Positions 6,215-13,135 of a stretch of DNA of 18,572 nt are shown here, piece after piece (within the stretch, counting starts at the first letter, position 1; every line of letters starts with the position of its first letter). The notes below the pieces were generated by a model. It saw nothing but the letters and a program-made list of their open reading frames with translations. It made no database searches and had not been told where the DNA came from. Source of the stretch: Cyanobacteria bacterium OH_CDB_20 (GTDB lineage: Bacteria; Cyanobacteriota; Vampirovibrionia; Gastranaerophilales; Gastranaerophilaceae); contig JAEZIX010000094.1 in NCBI GenBank assembly GCA_023415935.1, positions 1 to 18,572 on the forward strand, in the 5' to 3' direction. A program made the position numbers and the translations under genes.

Positions 6215-6244
6215 ATTATAACAGATTTTTTTTTATAGTAAAAT
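6215..6244. promoter_or_regulatory. Overlapping divergent promoters
   Basis: Minus strand: TTTACT (6237-6242), a 16-nt spacer, then TATAAT (6215-6220) with TG one base upstream (extended -10), firing toward the 66-aa membrane protein. Plus strand: TTATAA (6216-6221), a 17-nt spacer, then TAAAAT (6239-6244), firing toward the carbonic anhydrase. Each -10 overlaps the other's -35, so the two promoters should compete. Confidence 0.5.
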
Positions 6245-6272
6245 ACCTTCGTGGAGCATGAAGGGTAATTTT

Positions 6273-6935
6273 ATGAAAAAATTTACAAAGTTATTGACAA
6301 TCGGGTTAATATTAGGGGCTATGCAAACAGTTTGTTATGCCAATGAGAACGGTGCTGGAGTTCCTGCTGATGAAGCTATAAATATGCTTAAAGAAGGAAA
6401 TACGAGATTTGTTGAGATGAAGTTAAAACATCCTGATCAATCGGCAAGTAGAAGGAACGAGCTTACCAAAGGTCAACATCCTTTTGTTGTTGTTTTCTCA
6501 TGCTCAGATTCTAGAGTACCTCCTGAGGTTGTTTTTGACCAAGGCTTAGGTGATATCTTTGAAGTTAGAAATGCAGGTAATGTAGTAAGCTCTGCTGCTA
6601 TCGGAAGTATTGAATATGCGGTTGTTCATTGCGGCGTTAAACTTGTAGTTGTGATGGGGCATGAAGACTGCGGTGCTGTAAAAGCTGCATTAAGCCACAA
6701 TAAAGAATCAAAATATATTTTGAGTGTTGTTAAAGAAATAGAACCTGCAATTAAATGTTCAAAAGGAACAGGAAAAGACTTAGCGGTTGATGTTGAGAAA
6801 AATCATACTTTAATGACTGTACAAGAAATATTAAAAGACGATTGCATAATAGCTGATTATGTCAAAAATCACGGCGTTAAAATTGTACCTGCCTATTATC
6901 ACATTGAGTCAGGCAAAGTTGAATTCTTGAAATAA
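6273..6935 (+). CDS. Exported beta-class carbonic anhydrase
   Basis: This 220-residue protein interconverts CO2 and bicarbonate. Zinc ligands and the catalytic dyad of beta carbonic anhydrases are present: Cys77, Asp79 and Arg81 (CSDSR), and His130 and Cys133 (GHEDCG). Other family segments are GDIFEVRNAGN at 93-103 and SIEYAVVHCGVK at 112-123. The N terminus is a signal peptide: MKKFTK, a hydrophobic core at 7-20, and likely cleavage after CYA (residue 23). That places the enzyme in the periplasm, whereas many bacterial beta enzymes are cytoplasmic. I prefer the ATG at 6273 (AAGGG 7 nt upstream) to the in-frame ATG at 6258, whose GGAG is only 1 nt away. The gene stands alone, divergent from a small membrane protein; no carboxysome or bicarbonate transporter gene is near. 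The gene name is uncertain because families overlap. Confidence 0.92.
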   Translation: MKKFTKLLTIGLILGAMQTVCYANENGAGVPADEAINMLKEGNTRFVEMKLKHPDQSASRRNELTKGQHPFVVVFSCSDSRVPPEVVFDQGLGDIFEVRNAGNVVSSAAIGSIEYAVVHCGVKLVVVMGHEDCGAVKAALSHNKESKYILSVVKEIEPAIKCSKGTGKDLAVDVEKNHTLMTVQEILKDDCIIADYVKNHGVKIVPAYYHIESGKVEFLK

Positions 6936-6957
6936 AATCTTATCTGTTGATTTTATT
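6931..6957 (+). terminator. Weak AT-only hairpin after carbonic anhydrase
   Basis: A 9-bp perfect stem (6931-6939 with 6949-6957) overlaps the stop codon. It contains only one G-C pair and lacks a long T-run, so it is at best a weak terminator. It abuts the -35 box of the next gene. Confidence 0.3.
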
Positions 6958-6986
6958 TTGCCAAGATTATAAGACAAGGTTACAAT
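6958..6986 (+). promoter_or_regulatory. Promoter giving a leaderless radical SAM mRNA
   Basis: TTGCCA (6958-6963, 5 of 6 consensus), exactly 17 nt, then TACAAT (6981-6986). The ATG at 6994 is only 7 nt after the -10, so transcription should begin at or beside the start codon, and no Shine-Dalgarno is present. Confidence 0.65.
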
Positions 6987-6993
6987 AATTAGT

Positions 6994-7872
6994 ATGCTCA
7001 ATTTAAAAAAATATCTCAAGAAAATACTTTTTAAGAAAAAGATTCCTTGTCTTCACTATCTTGAGGTGCATTTGGTTGATCATTGCAACTTGAATTGTAA
7101 TGCTTGTACTCACTTTAGTTCAATCTCACCGGAAAAATTTGCGAATTTAAATGAGTTTGAAAAGCAGATTAAGGCGCTTTCTGAAAAACTGCGATTTAAT
7201 AGAATTAGACTTTTGGGTGGTGAGCCTCTTTTGCATCCAAATATTGCTGATTTTATTGAAGTTACGAAAAAATACTTTCCTAAATCATTTGTAAGTATTT
7301 GTACAAATGGAATTTTATTGCCATCTATGAGAAAGGATTTTTGGGATGCTTGCAGAAAACATAATGTTGTTATAGATATTTCAAAATACCCTGTTATTGA
7401 GGGTGAAGCATCTTTGTTTGAAAACTTGATTAAAGAAAACGATGTACATTTTGGCGGTTTTCATGATGGAAGGGATAGAAAACTTTTCCACAACCAATGG
7501 GGCAATTCTGATAAGTACGTTTCTTTTGAGAATTGTGCAATACACAGAAAAAATATTGCAATATTAAAAGATGGCAGGATATTTGTGTGCCCTAAAACTG
7601 CATTTATAGACATTTATAATAAATATTTTGCTCAAAGTGTTACTCAAGATAAAGGAATTAATATTTATTCTTCCACAGGCAAAGATATTAAAAAATATCT
7701 TTCTAAGCCTGTTGAAACATGCAAATACTGTTCTTATATGTGGAAAATCGTTGAATGGCAAGAATCTCAAAAACAAAGTGAAGAATGGAATGCAACAAAT
7801 GAAGAAGCAGAACTTATAAAAATGCAGCAAAAATTTATAAATATGAAATCCGAAAATAAAAAGAGCCTCTAA
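6994..7872 (+). CDS. Radical SAM protein with C-terminal cysteines
   Basis: This 292-residue radical SAM enzyme has the 4Fe-4S/SAM motif CNLNCNAC (Cys31, Cys35, Cys38), an aromatic-free DHCNLNC context, and the GGEP motif for SAM binding at 75-78. Beyond the barrel are Cys181, Cys199 (FVCPK) and Cys243/Cys246 (CKYCSYMW), a pattern like the auxiliary-cluster region (SPASM/twitch type) of peptide- and protein-modifying enzymes. The N terminus is strongly basic (KKYLKKILFKKK). The C-terminal 45 residues are polar and helical. The substrate is unknown: there is no adjacent precursor peptide, sulfatase or dehydrogenase. Proteins of this general type also occur near glycosyltransferases, but none is here. 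The mRNA looks leaderless. A bidirectional terminator overlaps the stop codon. Confidence 0.85.
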   Translation: MLNLKKYLKKILFKKKIPCLHYLEVHLVDHCNLNCNACTHFSSISPEKFANLNEFEKQIKALSEKLRFNRIRLLGGEPLLHPNIADFIEVTKKYFPKSFVSICTNGILLPSMRKDFWDACRKHNVVIDISKYPVIEGEASLFENLIKENDVHFGGFHDGRDRKLFHNQWGNSDKYVSFENCAIHRKNIAILKDGRIFVCPKTAFIDIYNKYFAQSVTQDKGINIYSSTGKDIKKYLSKPVETCKYCSYMWKIVEWQESQKQSEEWNATNEEAELIKMQQKFINMKSENKKSL

Positions 7873-7887
7873 AAAAGGCTCTTTTTT
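7859..7887. terminator. Bidirectional intrinsic terminator
   Basis: A 9-bp perfect stem (7859-7867 with 7877-7885) has a 9-nt loop that contains the radical SAM stop codon, and a T-run extends to 7887. The minus strand also reads a stem followed by T. It serves the convergent radical SAM gene and clpC. Confidence 0.85.
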
Positions 7888-7905
7888 ATTTTATAGTTTT
7901 AAGTT

Positions 7906-10359
7906 TTATACGTTTGTAGATTCTTTTTCCGCTTCAAAGATAATCTTTTTATCTTGAAGTTTTAATAAAACTTTTGTTTGTCCTACGAATTTTCCGCTTA
8001 AGATTTCTTCTGCAAGTCCATCTTCGATTTTCTTTTGGATTAATCTTCTTAAAGGTCTTGCACCATATGCTTCAGAGTATCCGTCTTCTGCAAGGTAATC
8101 TTTAACATCATCACAAACTTCGATTTCAAGATTTTGTGCCTCAAGACGTTTGAACAAGTCTTTAAACATAAGGTCAACAATCTCTCTGATTTCAGGTTTT
8201 GATAAGTGAGCAAATACGATAATATCATCGATTCTGTTCAAGAACTCAGGACGGAATGCTTTTTTCATTTCTTCCATAACTGTATCTTTAAGTTTTTCGT
8301 ATTTGTCTTTTGCTTCATCAGCACCAGTTGTGAAACCGAGTTTTGAAGTAGATGTAATCATACTTGCGCCAACGTTACTTGTCATAATGATGATTGTATT
8401 CTTGAAGTTAACGTGTCTTCCTTTTGAATCAGTAAGTCTTCCGTCATCAAGTATTTGAAGCATTATATTGAATACATCAGGGTGCGCTTTTTCGATTTCA
8501 TCAAAAAGAATAACTGAATAAGGTTTCTTTCTGATAATTTCAGATAAGTGTCCACCATCATCATAACCGACATATCCCGGAGGAGAGCCGATTAATTTTG
8601 ATGTTGAATGCTTTTCCATAAATTCTGACATATCAACACGAACCATGTTATCTTCTGAACCGAAGACTGCTTCAGCTAATGCTTTTGCAAGTTCAGTTTT
8701 ACCAACACCGGTAGGACCTGAGAAAATAAAACTTCCAATTGGTCTGTTTGGACTCTTTAACCCTACTCTTGCGCGTCTTATAGCTTTAGAGATTGAAACA
8801 ACAGCTTGATCTTGACCGATTACTCTGTCGTGGAGTATTTCTTCAAGTTTCATAAGTCTTGCACTTTCGCCCTCTGTGATTTTTGTTGTAGGAATACCAG
8901 TCATGATACTTACAACTTGAGCCACTTGTTCAGCAGTAACAATAGGTTTGTTTGATTCATTTTCATCGCGCCATTTTTGCGATAATTCTCTTATTTTTTC
9001 TTTCAAATCAGCTTCATCATCTCTTAGGTTTGAAGCATCTTCAAATTCTTGATTTCTTATAGCATCTTCTTTTTGTTTTATTATGCCTTTAAGTTCTTTT
9101 TCAAGTTCTTTTCCTTCTGGAGGTAGAGAACTTGTTTGTATTCTTACCTTTGAACTTGCTTCATCGATAATATCGATTGCTTTGTCCGGTAAGAATCTAT
9201 CTGTAATATATTTGTAAGAAAGTTCTGTTGCAGCAACAATTGCTTCATCAGAAATTTTAAGTTTATGGTGTTCTTCATATTTAGGTCTTAAACCTTTGAT
9301 GATTTCTATAGTATCGTCAACAGAAGGCTCTTCTATAATAATAGGTTGGAATCTTCTTTCCAATGCAGAGTCTTTTTCAACGTATTTTCTGTATTCATCA
9401 AGAGTTGTTGCACCAATTACTTGTATTTCACCTCTTGATAAAGCAGGTTTTAAGATATTAGCAGCATCAATTGCACCTTCTGCAGCGCCCGCACCGATTA
9501 AAGTATGCATTTCGTCGATGATAAGGATAACATTTCCTGCTTGTCTTATCTCGTCCATAATTTTCTTAAGACGTTCTTCGAATTCACCTCTATATTTAGT
9601 ACCAGCAACTAAAAGTCCCATATCAAGCTGAACAACTTTTTTGCCATCTAAAATATCAGGAACTTCTGAATTTACGATTCTAATCGCAAGACCTTCAGCA
9701 ACAGCAGTTTTGCCAACTCCTGGTTCTCCAAGTAGAACGGGATTGTTTTTTGTTCTTCTTGCAAGAATTTGTATAACACGTTCGATTTCTTTTTCTCTGC
9801 CTACAACAGGGTCAAGTCTTTGTTCTTGAGCGGCTAAAGTCAAATCCGTACCGAATTCATCCAAGCTAGGTGTTTTAGTTTTTCCGCCTGATGATGGAGC
9901 AGATGATTGTGTAGCAGCCGGTTTCGTTTCACCGAGCATTTTTACAACATTGCTTCTTACTTTATTAAGGTCTACGCCAAGATTTTCAAGTACTCTTGCC
10001 GCAACGCCTTCGCCTTCTCTGATTAAGCCAAGCAAAAGGTGCTCTGTCCCGATATAATTATGACCTAATTGCCTTGCCTCGTCCCAAGAAAGTTCTAAGA
10101 CTCTTTTAGCTCTTGGAGTAAAAGGAATTTCAACAGCAACAAAACCTGAACCTCTGCCGATAATTTTTTCGACTTCAGCCCTTGCGTCTTTAAGATTTAC
10201 TCCCATAGACTTAAGTGTTTTTGCAGCAACTCCAGTTCCTTCACCTATTAGACCAAGCAAAACTTGTTCTGTTCCAACAAAGTTGTGTCCTAATCTTCGA
10301 GCTTCTTCCTGAGCAAGCATTATAACTTTAATTGCTTTTTCCGTGAAACGTTCGAACAT
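7906..10359 (-). CDS. clpC: ClpC, AAA+ unfoldase of the Clp protease
   Basis: This 817-residue Hsp100/Clp ATPase unfolds substrates and feeds them to ClpP. In order: a double Clp N-domain (about 1-145, with the repeats GHNFVGTEQVLLGL and GHNYIGTEHLLLGL); a linker; the first AAA+ module with Walker A GEPGVGKT (211-218) and Walker B around 278-284; a middle region with a UVR-like coiled coil (about 418-460); the second AAA+ module with Walker A GPTGVGKT (548-555) and Walker B ILFDE (617-621); and the ClpP-docking loop LGF at 674-676. Length and layout match ClpC of cyanobacteria and Bacillus rather than ClpA or ClpB. The start is ATG with GGAG 9 nt upstream. It is transcribed alone from a promoter that carries an operator-like dyad. 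No mcsA, mcsB or ctsR gene is adjacent, unlike in Bacillus. Confidence 0.97.
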   Translation of the reverse strand: MFERFTEKAIKVIMLAQEEARRLGHNFVGTEQVLLGLIGEGTGVAAKTLKSMGVNLKDARAEVEKIIGRGSGFVAVEIPFTPRAKRVLELSWDEARQLGHNYIGTEHLLLGLIREGEGVAARVLENLGVDLNKVRSNVVKMLGETKPAATQSSAPSSGGKTKTPSLDEFGTDLTLAAQEQRLDPVVGREKEIERVIQILARRTKNNPVLLGEPGVGKTAVAEGLAIRIVNSEVPDILDGKKVVQLDMGLLVAGTKYRGEFEERLKKIMDEIRQAGNVILIIDEMHTLIGAGAAEGAIDAANILKPALSRGEIQVIGATTLDEYRKYVEKDSALERRFQPIIIEEPSVDDTIEIIKGLRPKYEEHHKLKISDEAIVAATELSYKYITDRFLPDKAIDIIDEASSKVRIQTSSLPPEGKELEKELKGIIKQKEDAIRNQEFEDASNLRDDEADLKEKIRELSQKWRDENESNKPIVTAEQVAQVVSIMTGIPTTKITEGESARLMKLEEILHDRVIGQDQAVVSISKAIRRARVGLKSPNRPIGSFIFSGPTGVGKTELAKALAEAVFGSEDNMVRVDMSEFMEKHSTSKLIGSPPGYVGYDDGGHLSEIIRKKPYSVILFDEIEKAHPDVFNIMLQILDDGRLTDSKGRHVNFKNTIIIMTSNVGASMITSTSKLGFTTGADEAKDKYEKLKDTVMEEMKKAFRPEFLNRIDDIIVFAHLSKPEIREIVDLMFKDLFKRLEAQNLEIEVCDDVKDYLAEDGYSEAYGARPLRRLIQKKIEDGLAEEILSGKFVGQTKVLLKLQDKKIIFEAEKESTNV

Positions 10360-10392
10360 CGTTTATATCTCCTAATACGATATGTTACCAAT

Positions 10393-10428
10393 ATTTTACA
10401 ACATAATGCTGGAATATACCAACATTAT
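10393..10428 (-). promoter_or_regulatory. clpC promoter with operator-like dyad
   Basis: Minus strand: TTGGTA (10417-10422), an 18-nt spacer, then TAAAAT (10393-10398), giving a leader of about 27 nt. A 26-bp imperfect palindrome (10-bp arms 10403-10412 and 10419-10428, one mismatch, 6-nt centre) covers the -35 box, as expected for a repressor site. It does not match the CtsR heptad repeat or the HrcA CIRCE element. Confidence 0.5.
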
Positions 10429-10467
10429 TTTTTTAGTATATAACAAATAGCAAAGTTTGGATATCAA

Positions 10468-11142
10468 CTATTTAATGGTTTCTAGCAGTTTTTTGGCAGG
10501 GAAATATCCGCTGTTAATTTCAATTGCTTTAGATAGTGATTCTTTTGCTGCGTCTTTATTGCCTTTTTGCAGGTGTATTTTGCCTAAAAGGAAGTGTGTC
10601 TCAGGGTCCTGGTAAAATATCGATTTACTATGCTCTAAGAATGTTCTTGCTACATTATAATACTTATGGTTTGTAAGCACTCTTGCCATATACTTGTATG
10701 ATTCAGAGTTTACCTCTGCAAGTTTATCTATTGAATTTATCAAATTTTCAGCATAAGTAATCAGGTTTGCACTTAAAAGCTCATCTAAATCCTGTTCAAG
10801 AAAATTCCTTATTTGAAAATATGTAGGAGCTTCAGTTGGTCTTTTTTCTAAAAAGCCTAACAATGCTTTTCCCCACTCAATTACAGGTGTTGTATTTGGA
10901 AGAGAGTACCATATTTTTTTTGCGTTTTTTAAGTCCCCAGATAATAATAAACAGTAACCGGATTCATACAATTTGCCAAGTTTAAAATATACTTTTGCAG
11001 CTTCTTCATATTTTTTTTCATTAAAAAGCGCTTTTGCCAGGATACCCATATACCAAGGGGTGTTTTCCTTTGTGCAAATCTTTTTTAATTTTTCATAATC
11101 CTTAGAAACGTATAGTAATTTTAGAATCTCATTCTTCTTCAT
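10468..11142 (-). CDS. TPR-repeat protein downstream of csrA
   Basis: This 224-residue cytoplasmic protein has no signal peptide. Helix-turn-helix repeats of tetratricopeptide type are visible at about 30-65 (WYMGILAKALFNEKKYEEAA), 145-180 and 182-216 (PETHFLLGKIHLQKGNKDAA), with a more diverged middle. TPR proteins are scaffolds for protein-protein contacts; the partner is unknown. Its ATG overlaps the last 14 nt of csrA in another frame and has no good ribosome-binding site of its own, which points to translational coupling with csrA. The conserved position right behind fliW-csrA may imply a link to motility or CsrA control, but that is only context. No clear terminator follows the stop; clpC has its own promoter 50 nt on. 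Confidence 0.8.
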   Translation of the reverse strand: MKKNEILKLLYVSKDYEKLKKICTKENTPWYMGILAKALFNEKKYEEAAKVYFKLGKLYESGYCLLLSGDLKNAKKIWYSLPNTTPVIEWGKALLGFLEKRPTEAPTYFQIRNFLEQDLDELLSANLITYAENLINSIDKLAEVNSESYKYMARVLTNHKYYNVARTFLEHSKSIFYQDPETHFLLGKIHLQKGNKDAAKESLSKAIEINSGYFPAKKLLETIK

Positions 11143-11419
11143 GTTTTTTTATTGGCAGTCCGAACTTTTTAATATTCACATTTCCCTGAGGCATGTTTTT
11201 TATAGCTTCTTCGAGTTGTTTTAGAGTATCAACTTCAGTATCTATACTGTTTTTGTTAGTTTGTTTTAATTCATTATACAACTCTTCTCGATATATTGTA
11301 ACATCTTTTGGTGCTTTTATACCGATTTTAGCAACACCAGAGTCAGCCTCAATTATCACAACCTCTATGTTGTCGTTTATTATTAATTTTTGTCCCTTTT
11401 TTCTTGATAATATAAGCAT
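11129..11419 (-). CDS. csrA: Carbon storage regulator / translational repressor
   Basis: This is a CsrA/RsmA RNA-binding protein, which forms a dimer that binds GGA motifs near ribosome-binding sites and usually represses translation, including of flagellin. The core (1-60) has the start MLILSRKKGQ, Leu4, Arg6 and Arg44 (IYREEL), the residues that contact RNA in characterised homologues. At 96 residues it is longer than the usual 60-75: a 35-residue extension rich in Lys, Glu and Asn follows. In the FliW-type systems studied in Bacillus, FliW binds the C-terminal part of CsrA, so the extension may matter for that interaction. The start lies 2 nt after the fliW stop, so the two are probably translated together, and the stop overlaps the TPR gene. 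Confidence 0.95.
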   Translation of the reverse strand: MLILSRKKGQKLIINDNIEVVIIEADSGVAKIGIKAPKDVTIYREELYNELKQTNKNSIDTEVDTLKQLEEAIKNMPQGNVNIKKFGLPIKKHEEE

Positions 11420-11421
11420 AC

Positions 11422-11886
11422 TTAATCTTTCAACATTCCTGCTTCAACTTCTTTTTCCTGTTTTGCAAAAATCGGGTGTTTGATTTTGAACGAATCATTA
11501 GAAAGAATTATCTGCATTGCTTTATTGTTAACAGTGTTAATTATTATAGGTGCTCTGAGATTTAAAGTTGTATTCTCTGGATTTTGAGAAGGAATCGTTG
11601 CTATATTAAGAACTAAAAGCTCATCAGCACTTTTTAAGCCGATTAAATCAGCATTTTCATCTGATATTTCGAATTGGTAATCAATGTTGAAAAATGATGC
11701 AGCAGTTACAGGAAATGCCAGATTAGGATTGTCCATTGATTGTAACCATTTAAAACAAGAGTTCTCATCATAATCTATTAAAATATATTTGTGGTAATCG
11801 TCAAAACCTATGATTGGTCCAGCAAAATCAAAGACAAATTCGTCAACGATTTCTATCTCTCCAAACCTAGTTGTATCCATTTTCAT
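11422..11886 (-). CDS. fliW: Flagellar assembly factor FliW (CsrA antagonist)
   Basis: This 154-residue FliW family protein is within the family's usual 140-155. FliW binds CsrA and flagellin in turn: when flagellin is secreted, free FliW sequesters CsrA and relieves its translational block. Family segments visible are FGEIEI at 8-13, FAGPIIGFDDYHKYILI at about 21-37, FKWLQS at 45-50, LAFPV, and a TLNLRAPIIIN segment near 107-117. The start is ATG with AGGA 8 nt upstream. It leads a fliW-csrA-TPR operon from its own promoter. The AGGACA around the ribosome-binding site contains the GGA core that CsrA recognises, so autoregulation is possible. No other flagellar gene is in the window, but the pair strongly suggests that the organism has, or had, flagella. 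Confidence 0.95.
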   Translation of the reverse strand: MKMDTTRFGEIEIVDEFVFDFAGPIIGFDDYHKYILIDYDENSCFKWLQSMDNPNLAFPVTAASFFNIDYQFEISDENADLIGLKSADELLVLNIATIPSQNPENTTLNLRAPIIINTVNNKAMQIILSNDSFKIKHPIFAKQEKEVEAGMLKD

Positions 11887-11917
11887 TTTGTATGTCCTAT
11901 TTAAATTTATATATTTT

Positions 11918-11923
11918 ATTATA
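11918..11923 (-). promoter_or_regulatory. Probable -10 box for fliW-csrA operon
   Basis: TATAAT on the minus strand lies in the 44-nt gap after the exported TPR gene, placing the start about 25 nt before the fliW ATG. The -35 region is unremarkable. There is no sigma28-type GCCGATAA, and no terminator hairpin for the upstream gene is visible in the gap. Confidence 0.4.
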
Positions 11924-11930
11924 CTATATC

Positions 11931-12929
11931 TTAGTATCTTTGGGAATTTTCTGCAAAGTCAAAGTCAGGCATCATATTTGACATCATCATAGCATTAACT
12001 ACTTTAGGATCAATTTTTTCGTTGCCGCTTCTATTTGTAAGATAAGGAAGCATGTTTAGAAAATCGTTATTTTGATTTTGGTTTGCATACATCATATTAT
12101 ACGCAGAGGCTTTGCCATTATCAGTATTTGTTTGGTTTATAGGTATATTAAATGAAGTAAATCCTGCTCTTGCAAGTGTTTTTACAGCATTTGCAATTTC
12201 TTCATCTGTTGGAACGTCCGAGCGGATTTGCCCTTTATTTATAGTTTCTTTTTCAATTTTTAATCTTGTATCAAGTATTTCTCTTTGGGCTTCAGGGTGA
12301 ATATTGTTTTTATATTGACCGTTGATAAGTTTTTTTATTTCGAGTTCATCATTCTTTTTGAGAAGGACGTTTGTTGTTATTTCTTGAATTTCTTCAGGTG
12401 TAAGATCAGAGCCTTTTACTTTCTTCTGTTCATCAACTGCTTGTTGAATTAGGGCAGCTGTTGTGTCAGCGTTTGATGACTGAGCTATTGCTTTTGCTTT
12501 AGCTTCTTTTGCTTCCTGAATTTTTTGAGCATATGCTGCAGGGTCTTTTACATAGGCTTTTGCTTCTGCAGGCGAAAGTCTTTGATATGAGCATACGCCA
12601 GTTTCAATACAATCTTTAGCTTGAATTGAGTATGCGGAAAGAACCGGTAATGAATTAATTGAAATAACTTTGTTAAATTCTTTGAGTGCGTTATCTTTTT
12701 GGCCTATTTTCATGTACGCATTTGCAAGATAATAATGAGCAACGGCATTAGAAGGGTCATATTTTGTTACCTGAGTAAGATCCTGGATGCACCCTGTATA
12801 GTTTTTTGATTTATATTTTGTGATTGCCGTTTTAATTTTTGCATTGTAAACAGTTGATGCTGCTTGAGCAATACCAGATATGCCGAATATCATTGCAAAA
12901 AATAGAATTAGTGAGAGTATTTTCTTCAT
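11931..12929 (-). CDS. Exported TPR protein with Met/Asn-rich tail
   Basis: The 332-residue product has a textbook signal peptide: MKKILSLILFFAMIFGISGI with cleavage after AQA (residue 23). About 30-100 form one to two TPR units (YTGCIQDLTQVTKYDPSNAV, then HYYLANAYMKIGQKDNALKE). Next comes a cysteine pair (Cys107, Cys113) that could form a disulfide, an Ala/Lys/Glu-rich helical stretch (125-175), charged helices (176-235), and a tail rich in Met and Asn (275-325, with NMM, NQNQNN, AMMMSNMM). I chose the ATG at 12929 because AGGGAACGG lies upstream and the signal peptide starts there; the longer frame to 13007 adds a low-complexity N-terminal extension and no ribosome-binding site. Function unknown; probably periplasmic or surface-associated. 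The promoter has an extended -10. Confidence 0.8.
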   Translation of the reverse strand: MKKILSLILFFAMIFGISGIAQAASTVYNAKIKTAITKYKSKNYTGCIQDLTQVTKYDPSNAVAHYYLANAYMKIGQKDNALKEFNKVISINSLPVLSAYSIQAKDCIETGVCSYQRLSPAEAKAYVKDPAAYAQKIQEAKEAKAKAIAQSSNADTTAALIQQAVDEQKKVKGSDLTPEEIQEITTNVLLKKNDELEIKKLINGQYKNNIHPEAQREILDTRLKIEKETINKGQIRSDVPTDEEIANAVKTLARAGFTSFNIPINQTNTDNGKASAYNMMYANQNQNNDFLNMLPYLTNRSGNEKIDPKVVNAMMMSNMMPDFDFAENSQRY

Positions 12930-12987
12930 TTTCCGTTCCCTATTATTTTTTTTAATGTTTTTTTTATTAATATCAACATTTATATTA

Positions 12988-12996
12988 ATTATAACA
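12988..12996 (-). promoter_or_regulatory. Extended -10 promoter of exported TPR gene
   Basis: The minus strand reads TGTTATAAT, a perfect extended -10, about 59 nt upstream of the chosen ATG. No good -35 is needed for such a promoter and none is seen. The same TGTTATAAT occurs in the promoter at 6215-6223. Confidence 0.55.
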
Positions 12997-13069
12997 ATAT
13001 TACGCAAAAATTCTCTAAACTAAGTGAATTATATACTTCATTTTTTCTAGTATTTCTAATCTATTTATC

Positions 13070-13105
13070 TTTGATTTCATTCATATAAAAGAATGAAAAA
13101 TCAAA
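13070..13105. repeat. 13-bp inverted repeat in intergenic region
   Basis: The arms 13070-13082 and 13091-13105 are fully complementary except for a 2-nt A bulge, around an 8-nt centre. Neither side is followed by a T-run, so it is not a typical terminator. It lies in the 254-nt gap between the divergent exported TPR gene (ATG 12929) and the XRE regulator (ATG 13184), upstream of both promoters. Confidence 0.5.
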
Positions 13106-13135
13106 TCATAATATATGTTATTTTGTAGTATATGT

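Noticed and set aside
9296..9829. Two open frames antisense to clpC
   Set aside because: They mirror the conserved ClpC AAA+ module; no start signals and no recognisable domain.
10403..10435. clpC-upstream dyad as a plus-strand terminator
   Set aside because: A T-run does follow on the plus strand, but the stem has a C-A mismatch in that RNA, no plus-strand gene precedes it, and it covers the clpC -35 box, so an operator is more likely. It is kept only as an alternative.
12930..13007. Longer start for the exported TPR gene at 13007
   Set aside because: It would begin upstream of the predicted promoter start and place an Asn/Ile/Lys-rich tail ahead of a textbook signal peptide.
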